From positions 36,037,096 to 36,101,095 of the forward strand of contig CM068582.1 of assembly GCA_035048485.1 (NCBI GenBank): a stretch of 64,000 nucleotides of DNA, given 5' to 3'. How positions within the stretch are numbered: position 1 is the first letter of the stretch; each line of letters opens with the position of its first letter. Made by a program: the position numbers and the translations under genes. This document shows positions 40,401-52,200 of the stretch, piece after piece. The stretch comes from Pteria penguin (lineage: Eukaryota > Mollusca > Bivalvia > Pterioida > Pteriidae). The notes below the pieces were generated by a model. That model did not search any database. It was not told where the DNA came from and was given only the letters and a program-made list of their open reading frames with translations.

Positions 40401-43185
40401 TTTCTTAACAGCTTTAGTAGTCTGTTTCGTTATACTTTAATATTATTCTAAGACAGAGTATTTTAAATGGTCTTCGTTGTTTATAAGAAGGATCTATTGG
40501 ATATAATTTTCTATGGCGAGTGAAAACAATCAGCTGTTCGATGAGTATTTTAAATAAATGTTCAACATCTATAATGTTCTGACCTGGACTTGACTCAGTG
40601 TACTCCTCCATCTTTATTGTTTCTGGAGGTTTTTCGCAGAGAGTTTGACTAAAGTGGTATTTTCATGTTATCCTTGAAATGATGTGTGGTTTTGACAGTT
40701 TCTATACAATGTTATTTCACATTCATTTAAGGTATGAAGTGTTGAAATATGTTTGTATCGTATGTGTGTTTTCGTATGGCATATGTGTATCCATGGTGAC
40801 TTCTGCCACATAACTGAGCCAGTAACTCCTCTTTTTTCTTCCCTAAAGTGAAGAATACTCCTCCTAAATATCTTGTTTCGCCTCTGGTATCCAAGGTCCA
40901 TGTATATCTATGCTGGTACTTTATTGTGAGTGCCTTAGTAACCGTGGCTTTACATAGTAGATTACATCATAACATATACTTGCAAAGAAAAATACTACAA
41001 TTCTGATAAATAATAGAAGACTTATTATCTCATGACTTGCTTATTTAATACGATTGAATCATGTTACGTGTAGGTGTTATATTAAGTTTTATACTATGTT
41101 TTTCTTTAGTGTGAGTACTAATAACACCACATTAAGATATGTTGTTGCATTAGAAAACAATACTTTTCTAGGTTAGAATTTTTCGTTTTACTATTTTATG
41201 TCTTATAAATAGTTTCTGATATATTTTATGAATATATTTAACCATTTACACTAAAATGTCATAATTTAATGTATTCTGTTTCATAAAATTTTGAGGAATA
41301 ATTTAATTTCAGATAGATATTTTACCCTTACTAATAAGGCTAGAGGCAATGTCATTTGTTTTCTTTTCATTTTCCCGTTTTGCATTATGATTTATGTAAG
41401 AAGAATCAGTGTGAAAAAGAAACCTTAGTTTTGCTTGGTTGAATTGACAATTTTTTTCCACAATATATTTTGGAATGGTAACCTGGTTTACCTGCTCTTA
41501 TGGGCAACGAGAACTGTCATCTGTAGTTACTGAGAAAAAATCCACCAAAAGGCCCATAAATATCATAAATATACATTCTTGTGTTAACGTCCTACTGTAC
41601 AAAATTTTTCGTTGGGCCTAGGGCAAGAGGTATCTAGTAGATGAAGCGAAGACTTCCCCAGTTCATCATGGTTTTACCCCTCTGCTTTTGTTTATTATTA
41701 GAAGTACCATGTATTAGCTTTTTGATATTTTGGGACCTGGCCATACAAAATAACCATCTTAACTTTTTGTTTATACTTGATTTGACATAATGCGTATATA
41801 CATGTATACACATATATTTGTTCACATGCGTTTCCGACACCGGAATTTCAGGCATGTAGCATTTCTTGCCATGAATGGGAAAATTTGACTTCGTGTTCCT
41901 GTCTCTTTCGTGCGTGAATATTTATGTATTTACCTCCTTACTTGAAAGGTTGTTGCAGGACTTTTGCGACGGATGTTGCATGCAACCAGGGGACGCTTAC
42001 TCCTCCCGGCCTTGTCTCACTTCGATTTTATTTGGGTTTGCATTTGTCTGAATATGACACGAAATACGATATTGTCCCCTTCATTCAATGGACTATGAGA
42101 TATGGTTTATCATTCGGTACTTCTTCGTTCTTTACTATACATCTGTAAATACTTTTGATCAGTCTAAGTTGCACCGTTTTATAAGTCCTTGATTTTGATG
42201 GCTTGCTTTTCAAATCTGATTTATCAGTAAATTCAAGATTTTTTGACAATATGAGAATCATCTCTGTGACAAACGTAGCTCAACACAACATAAACACTTT
42301 AATTTTTTATGTGTAGGTTTTTGTGCTCTATAGAAATATTTGCACATTTCTTTCCTTGTTAGAGACTAGTTCTTTGTTGTGTTTTGTGATTTTATAGTAA
42401 ATTTACAATCTGTACAAATTATCAAACATGTATTATGTAATTAGCTAATTCGTTTATATTGTGATCTGGTTTAAAGCAATTCTTTTAAACATACACATAG
42501 AAACTTAACAGCTACTGCGCATTATAATCATTTCAATTTATTATTTGCGTATTAGAAGCTAGCATTCCATGTCAATAACATAACATTTGCGACTTGCATC
42601 ATCCCATCATTTCTAAACATTTTACATTTCATAATATCTCATAATACCCTTTATAATGAATTCCCGTAGCGGTTTCGGTAAAAGAATGCCATCACAATGT
42701 ATTGATCTGAAATGGCATATTTTACAGCAGACAACCCATGTCGCCAAATCAGATGTCCTCATGGGAGTTGCAAACTAGACCGTAACAATAACCCGGTGTG
42801 TTTATGCCGTGAGCGATGTGTGCCAGTAGTGAAACCTGTATGTGCGACTAACCGCATGGACTTCGATAATGTATGCGAACTTAATCGTTATGCTTGTAAC
42901 AATAAGCTGGACATTGCAGTTCTCAGACAAGGCAACTGTGGTAATTATTTTAATGCATAAAAAATTAAAAGAAAACAAAATACTATAAAACTGAATAAAC
43001 ATTTACCATGGTGAATATTCACGGATTTCTCATAGACACCTATGGAAATTTATCATTTTATGGTTAATTTTCTAAGATTTGATATTCCTGATAATAGTAG
43101 GTTATAGTAGGGTATATGCGAAATTGTCAAGTCCTGAATGTGGACAAGTTCCAAAAGGCACATAATCATTGTTTGTTGTTTAAAA

Positions 43186-43220
<35 letters not shown>

Positions 43221-46200
43221 AAAAATAAATATAACCCTAAACTTCACATTAGACATCTTCATACATGCAAATATGTATTCTACTTTGCAATTTTTATTTT
43301 TCTTTCAGCATCAGCAAGTCCTTGTGACAAAACTGTTTGTCCTACCAACCAATTTTGCGTTCTCAATAATAATGGAGAGCCGAAATGTCAGTGTAAATCA
43401 TGTAGCGACGAAGTATTTTATCCGGTAAGTCATTTTCGAAATACATAATTTATGTAAACTTAAATGGACGATATTGGAATAAAAACTACATGTGTCGCAG
43501 TACAGAATCTCTTGAATCCAGAGATGAAACAAGGTGTGAGGAGATATAAGCATCTCCTGTTTGGGTTCAATATCCAAGAATGCACAGAAGATTGATATAA
43601 TGCTTCAGCTTTCCATTCATACATTACAAGTGGACAAAAACTGAAAAATGTGGAATAAAGCTTATGTTTGAAGCTGTATATATTTTTATCACTTGAATAT
43701 TTTGCTGAGATTCCATGTATTGATGTTCCTATTTTCAACGTGTAGCACATGGAGAGAAAGTTATCTTTGATTATTTGTGTGTGTGTGTGTTTTGTTTTTA
43801 GATTTGTGGTACGGATAGAAAAACTTACAATTCACGATGTCATTTGCAACAAATTAATTGTCAGAAACGGACAAACGTTAGAGAAGTCCATACTGGATAT
43901 TGTGGTATATATATTTTATTTCTATGACAATATTTTTTATTTAATATTTGAAACGTATCAAGTATGTTTTAAGCCATTCTTCAAGTTACAAGCTTGTTAA
44001 GACAAACTTTTGATATCGGGATTTTAATATTTAAAATATGTATGTAGAATCAGTTGTCATAGAGGATTCTACCTAGCTCAAATACCAAATGGATATGTTT
44101 ACAAGGCAGAAAAATTAAAATGTATTTGCAGGCATTTCATCAGAACAACCATAATTTATATTGTACGCTGTGGAGCTTCATTTTAAAAACTTAAATCACT
44201 TAAATCATCGGCGGTGCCTTTATGTATCAACGTCTTCTTGTAGTTGTTCGAAAACTTTTGAGTTGTCCATTTTTCTTCCCTTCGAATTTTTTCAATTGCA
44301 CAACTTGGATTTGTCCTTATATTTATCACTTCAATAAGGCCATACAGAGGTATGTGTATAATTGTTTGTTCCAAATTCTTGTAACAGCAATAATTGTTTG
44401 TTCCAAATTCTTGTAACAGCAGGAGAAGGGTGCGGAATGTTCAAGAAATGCCCACTTTACCAATTTTGTGAGGGTACCGGGAGCAATGCTAAATGTAAAT
44501 GTCCAACAAATAAGACATGTGTCAATGTAAGTGTCTTAGTTTATTGATGATACAGTATCGTTAGGAAAACTTTTCATTCAATGCATTACATATAATACAT
44601 TATTTATTGAAAAATCAAAACTTCAAATTTAGATTAGTACTAAAAAACCAACGCCGAGGAATGTTTACAGTTTAATGTGGTAGTAGAGAAGTTTAGATAT
44701 AGGACATTTATATTTCAGACTAAAGCAGAGGTATGTGGAAATGATTTCAAGAAATACCATAATGAATGTTTTCTCCGTGCAGCCGCATGCCAACAAAACA
44801 AGACAATGTACATTATTTCCCTCGGAGAATGTGGTAATGTCACTTTTTGATCTGCCCCATAATTCTGTTCTATATAAAAGGAATATATTAATGATATTAA
44901 AATTTCCCAACTCAGCATTCCTATCTTCGTTTGAAATTACAGTTTTATGTTGCTGTACATATTTTTCTTACTAGCATATTATTCCAAAGGGCGTTTGTCT
45001 TAAATGTCCTAAAATTTTATTATGACCTTCAGGCTTAAGATAGTATCCTCGAGGTATCCAACATTTTCATATCGATCAATTTCACTGAAACTCTCATAGT
45101 AGTTAGCCTTTATATGTATGCACATTATGACACAGTTTTGAGTTAAATTGATTCAACACCACAAAATAAGGCATTTTCAACCCTATCTGGCATGTTTTGA
45201 ATTCATGCCAAGATATTTCAAATGTTAATGAAAATTGAGAACAGAGGGTCAAATCAGTATATGAAAACTCTCAATGCTTTTGAAGGGTATATGCAATAAT
45301 TAAAAGGCATCTTCATATTTATTCTTTGTTTAGTCCTTGTAAAATAAACTTATTCTCCGATTTATGTAGTAAACTAACTAAATACTAAGTCCCTCAAAAG
45401 ATCATTAATATCCACCCGTAAAAAATCTATTGTTTATTTAAAAAAAACCCGAAAAACTGTGGAATGTTTTAGTTTTCCTAAGCCGAAGGCTCAAGTGAGC
45501 TAATGTGATCAATCGTCATCCGCCGTCTGTCGTCCGTCCATCATTAGCTTTTCTACATTTTCGACTTCTTCTCCAGAACCGCGGCACAGAATTTCACCAA
45601 ACTTCATAGGAAGTAAGTATTAAAGGTCCTCAACCAAGTTTGTGTTTTTCGTGCCCATCCGTAATCTAAGATGGCTGCCATATGATCTTTAACCTTGGCC
45701 GTGAACCATATGCTAAAATTAGCTAAATTAAACTTTGTCCACATTTTTTGAAACATAAGAGACAGAGAGTTTCATCTGAAATGTTTACCCTACTAATGAA
45801 ACCTTTCAAATAACACCACAGTCAACGACCTTGTGACCTTGACCTTAATGTCAAAAATATCTTTTATCTTACCCATTTCTTGTGAATTAAAATAGACAAA
45901 TCCATATTTGGTATGCATTGCGGATTTAAATGGGGGAGGGGGCGTGCAGGGTTCGAAATTTTTTTCCAGAAAAGGCCTTTTTCGACCATTGTTTGGCTGC
46001 AACCCCCTTTCCGGACCGAAGACAGCAAAACATTAGTCATAGGTGACTGCGACCCCCCTTTTGAAATTTCTAGATCCACCTATGGTATGTGTACTTCTTT
46101 TATGAAACCTTTTCTGATAATATTAAGATGAATTTTCTTTTGATGTTGATTGTGAACCACGAGTCTGCGTAATTACACATGTATTATTATCAACAAAGTT

Positions 46201-49200
46201 TGTTTGCAAACATTGACATGTGCTTTTTGTGCGTATCTAGAGATGGTGTCCCATGCAGAACAACACGTTTAGCCCATTTCACAGAAGAGTTGTCACTTAT
46301 CTTCCATTTCCCTGTAGACAAAAAACTGATCATTTTGAAAAATGAGGCTAACTCTGCGAATATGGGGAAATGATCGTCTGTTATGTTTACAAATATCCTA
46401 GATCTTTATCTAAACATGCTTGAAAAACGTGCGTACGTGTATATGTTTTAGTTAAGTAACGGTAATTGGTATTGGTCATTGGTAACGGTTGTTATGTAAA
46501 CGACAGGTCTAGATCTGAAATATGCTTGAAAAGCGCCCATACGTATAAACATATTAAACACTTTTCAGAATTACGTCCCTTAGATCCTTCTACTACATGT
46601 ATCTTAAAAAATCTCTTGATCCTTGTTCTCTATATGGGGGGGTTATTTATAAATGTTTAAATACGTGTCGTTTCATTGTATTGCTTTTGCAATGAGTGCG
46701 AAGCTCTGTACCCGTAAATCGGTTAACACCATCAATTCATATACGTGACCGTCCCATGCCGGTATTGAAACTGTAATACAATCAAATATTTTTGTAATGA
46801 TGTTTTCTGTGTTTATTTGACTATAATGATGTTTTATACGCATGTCCTTGGTGATTTGTGTCATACAGCTTAGTCAGATTTATTAAGTGGCAGTTGTATT
46901 AAATCTACTAATCACAGAAGGCCTCCTACATGTATTAAAGTGTATCATTAGCGAATTACAGAGTTCCTTTGTGTGTGTGTTTCTGTTATATAAAAAGATG
47001 TAATTCCTTCTTTTCCTTTTTAAATCATATGTTAACATCTTCTCAGTAGCTAGCCATCTTAACATAATAAAACATGTATCTGCAATATATAAAACTTTTA
47101 TATTGCATTTAATAAGTAGTGCGAAATCATAATAGAATACAAATTTAGAGTGTAACGGGTTTATTTCCTTCTTCTTTCTTTAAGAACATGTTTATTTTCT
47201 TTGTAAATTAATCAAAATGAATAAAAGAGAAGACATCTGACAAAGCTGTATGAGAAAAATCACGAAGGACATGCAAACTAAACATGATAATAGTAGAATA
47301 TACACGGAAGAACATTACAGATTTTTTAGATTGTGCTGCAGTTACGATAACGACTTATGACGGTCAATTGAGGTAACAAACATTATTCATTGATGTGGTT
47401 AACCGGTTAATGGGCGCTAAAAAGTTTTCAGACCTGTATGCAATTTGACGATCTGTATATACAGGGGGACATATAGATTGAAATTTGTTTATCTTTTAAA
47501 TATTTCTTTTTTTCTAGAAAACCATTCATGTATGCCCCATCAAATATTTGAAAAATGAAAATTTTCGAAATGATTAAGCATTTTGTCATTCATGAAAAGA
47601 GAAAACTTCGAATCTTTTACAGAATTATGTAATGGCAAGACATGTCAGTTTGGTGCTGAGTGTCAGAACAACGAATGTGTTTGTCCTAAATTCTGTGCAC
47701 GAGGTGGTCAACCAGTATGTGCTAACAATGGCAAAAAGTACATCAACAGGTGCGAGATGGAGAGAGCAGAATGTCTAGGCCGTATTAATTTATACGAAGT
47801 GTTGTGCAAAGATCAGGACAGCTCTACTGACATAGTACCAGGTATAACCATGAGAGGAAGAAATATGGTGCAGTGTATGCAGTTAAACACAATAAGATTT
47901 CCTCAATAATTGAACATGAAAAGCATAGAATTCATATGTCATTTCAATTCCTTTCTATTGCATGGGCATGCGTTTTATTAAGCAATGTGTTTGTGTTTGT
48001 TAAGAAGTTTGTTTAATTATGTAACATTATTTATGTTATTTTATCTACATACGTTTAAGTTTTTATATATTAAGTTATTTTTTTCGTATTACATTTGGTT
48101 TCTTACCTTTAATTTGGCAGTTTACTCTTATTTTCTTTTTGTTGTTGTTTTGTTCGTTTATTAAATGGTTTAGAAGGGTCAGCTGATGGATCAGGGGAAG
48201 GATCCGGTGAAATTGAAATCGTTGACGGATCTGGCGACGAGGAAATTTCATCACAGTCTTTAGTTCTCTGCGATAACAGTGTCTGTCCTTACGGAGGCCA
48301 ATGCTTTATGAAGAAAGGAACAGTACAGTGTACATGTGACCTTGGCTGTGATGCCTTGCGGTGAGTATGTAAAGTAAAGATGATGGATAAATTCAGACTA
48401 TAGGTCCGAAAATCATGAAACCAGAGGATATACAAAATCATTGAAAATAAATATCAAATAGAAAATAACGAAATATATCTACTTGAAGAGCATATGTGAA
48501 ACCACATATACCCAGTAAAAAGTCAAATCGTGTAAATTCCATATATATTTATATATGGAGAAGTCAGAGTAGGTAACCTTCTAATACAGAAGGTGTCAAA
48601 GGTGTCTCAGTCCAAAATATCATTTAAATGTCTGGATAACGACATATCATATGGAGTAACAAGAGTTTCGTAACAACCATAGAACTTCCTCAGTGACTTT
48701 GTTAGTCTAGAACATATATAACCCTGGTTGAGTAGCTTATCTGAAATTCCACTAGCTCTCAGAACAAAGTCATTCTAATTTGAACATGCTCTGGAATAAC
48801 GTATTAACTGAGATATGAATACGCCGTATGCGGGCGATAATAGGATGTTGCTACTTATGAAAGGAAAGTTTGTGACAGCAAAATTGAAATCGTCACGTTT
48901 GTCATAGAAAGTGTGCAGTTGACCATTAATGTCGAAAGACAACATAGTATCTAAATACGAGGGAGGAAGAATTACTACTTTCTGTGGTTTCTTTGACCTC
49001 CAGTTCACTTGGATAGTGATGCTCAGGTAATCCGCGAATGAAGGATTATTAATTGAAAGTAAGTCGTCTATATATCTGTAAGTGAAATTAAAGCCAAGAG
49101 CCAATTGTTTCTTTCCTTCCGAAAACAAAAACTGAATAAATTCAGCTTCGTATGAGTAAAGGAATATGTCAGCCAGAAGCGGGGCACAGTTAGTACCGAC

Positions 49201-52200
49201 ATTTTGTTGAAAAACCTTTCCTCCAAACACCACAAAAATGTTATCCATAAGAAAATTCAACACATATTAATATTGCAAAAAGTATTACAAGTTACAACAT
49301 TTATGTTTGGTTAAATCAGATAAAATAAAATGAAAAAAAACCTATATCGAGATGTGATTAACGTTACAAACTAAGACTCTGTAACTTCAAGCTATGTATC
49401 ATAGATATTAAAATCATGTATACGTTATAATTTTAAACATTTGTAATGTGTAATATTCAAAGATCAAGGAGTATAACTAAAATATTTCCCTTTTACAATA
49501 AATGCAATTTTGCACCTGTGACGTCACAAATACAATGCTTGAGGCAGTGAATTCAGGTATCATTAGAAATTAATGATTTATTGATTTACTTGTATTTTGG
49601 ATGATGAATTTTTCTCCATAAACCGACTGAGATTTCATAATTTTGTATTTAGGGCTCCTGTTTGTGGATCGGATGGAAAGACTTACGGCAATGTGTGTCA
49701 GATGAGGGAAGAAGCATGTAGATCTCAAAACAATATCAAGGAGATTCCAATGGAAAATTGTGATGGTAAAACTACTCATATGTCTACATTAATCAGAGGA
49801 TAAGTTACGGATGTAACCGTAATTGAAACCAGCTCTATACACCATAATTTAAACCAGCTCTATACACCAACTTCTATTTATTTCATTTTCTTACATAATT
49901 TAAGTAACTTTGATCCTTTTTTCCAGACTTAGCAGAAGAGCCCTGTGATGGAAATGCACCTCTGGTTGACCCGTTAACTGGAAAAGAATATAATTGTTCA
50001 CTTTGGCATGGTGTTTGTCCTGCAAAAAGCTATTGTCATTTACAATTTAGTAAATGTTGTCATGAAGGCAAGTTATTGACTTATTGCCTATTAAAGAGAT
50101 GCGTATAGAAAACTAAGAACAATTGTACAATGATACTCTTAACATGAAATAACCATTTTTAAAGGTAGTTATTCTAACGTTCGATTCGAATAGAATATAA
50201 CCTCACACAACTGCGGTAGCACAATAAGCTTGTTAATTTGTATTTTGGAAGGACGGATTTTATGTCATTTACTACAGTTAACATTTTGCATATGATGTAT
50301 TTACTAATAATAACACTTATTTACTATCTTTTTAAGTCGACGAGAAGTTTTTTAGTATAGCTTTGAACCCTTATAATTTGTAAAATAAGTTTAAAAAATA
50401 AGGTATCACGTGATTGTCATTGTCAATGAAATGATTTCATCTAATAGAATTTTGAAAAGGAAGATAAATCTTACAATGATATATTCTTTCTTCCTATCTT
50501 CACAAGGTCCTTAACATCGTCTTGTCTCAGTTTGTTGGATCCGACTGCAATATACGTCGTTGTATATATTCTAATTTTTAACGAATTCTAGTAAACAAGA
50601 TTGGAATATAAAGTAGATAATTGAGGGATTTTAATTTTACTACTTAATGTACATGTATCAAGAATACTGTATTCTTAGTAAAATACTGTATCCTTGGGAA
50701 AACTAGTTAGAAATTTGGTCTCGTTCAGGTCAAACCACGTCGAATATCGGTTCGTGACTGCCCAAAAACGGTCGTAAATAACTAAACTATCCTAGGGACT
50801 GCCATAATTACTTTCCAAGTATATTTTTGTCGCGACGTGTAGAACTTATAAAAATGGTGTGTTGTATTATTCCCATTTAATATCTTTTAAAACATTTCAT
50901 ATACAAATTACAAATTAAAACACCATATTATCTTCTTGTGGTTGCACACCTAAACATTCGTACATCTAAATATTAGAGATTTCATCTGATCATGTGAACG
51001 TTTGCTGGGAATCACAGTATGGGTGCTGTGGAGACGGTAATACCTTTGCCTTAGGACCAAATAAAGAAGGTTGTCCAGGTAGGATTATGTAACTCTTTAA
51101 TACTCAAGACTATATCAATAACACATATAACAAAAGATAAAATCTTTACAAAATTAAAACGAAAGTTTAGAAGATATTTCTTTTAGATATTTATTAAAGG
51201 TTTAATAGGAAATGTAAGTCTATATATAATGAAAAATGCAACATCTAAAGATATGTCTATTTTACCATCAGAAAGGGCATTAGCATATAAGAATAACACG
51301 AATATAATGAAAGGAATATCGAAACTGAAATTAATTGTTTTATATTGCAGGTTCATGTCTTTCCCCTTTGCCAGTAACTCTAATTTTCCTTTATGTCAAT
51401 TTTGCATGAATTTCGTCTTCTTTTCATTTCTTTTATTTTATGGATATTGACTAAAATGTGTATAGAAGAGATCATAAGTATTTTAAAATAGACCTTGATA
51501 AAAATCATACATGTTTATATAAGTAAATGTGTATAAATATTAAATGGAACGAATATTGAATATTAAGATTTAGTTAAATATGTACTAACTCTTTCAGTCT
51601 GAAAAAATTGCAGATACCTGTAGTTGTTCTAGATATGGAGCTCGTGATCCGACCTGCGACTCTCTAACGGGCAACTGTAGATGTAAACCTGGGGTTGGTG
51701 GCACAAAATGCGATCGTTGTCTACAAGGGTACTATGGCTTGGCCAACCGCGACTTCAATGGCTGTAGAGGTAAATACTCAGTGTTACATATTATAAGACA
51801 TAGCTTGGTTTTGTTTCATTAAATGATCATGACTAATATTAATTAATACGAAGTTGAATTCTTTCAGTCTTTGTACTTTAAATGGAAGAAACAATTTGAT
51901 TTTCGGGGTTCAACTTCATTAAAAGTTACATAGAAGACTTGCTTTCAATCAATAATTCTGCATTCGCGAATCATCTTGGGATAATATATCTAAGGGAGAT
52001 GAAAGGAACCACAAAGAGCAACACTTAAACTTGGTATCTTGATATCATGCTATATTTATCTCTTGACATTAAATATCCAACTCAACGACAAACGATTTCA
52101 ATTTCACTTTACAAATTCTTTCTCTATATGAGTAGCAGTCTTCCACCACCTCATGCCTCTTCATATCTCAGTTCATTGGCAAAGCCAGACTAAGTTGAAA

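Noticed and set aside
51597..51613. Upstream acceptor CTTTCAG for the LE1 exon
   Set aside because: It would put TGA in frame right after the junction; the CAG at 51611 keeps the frame.
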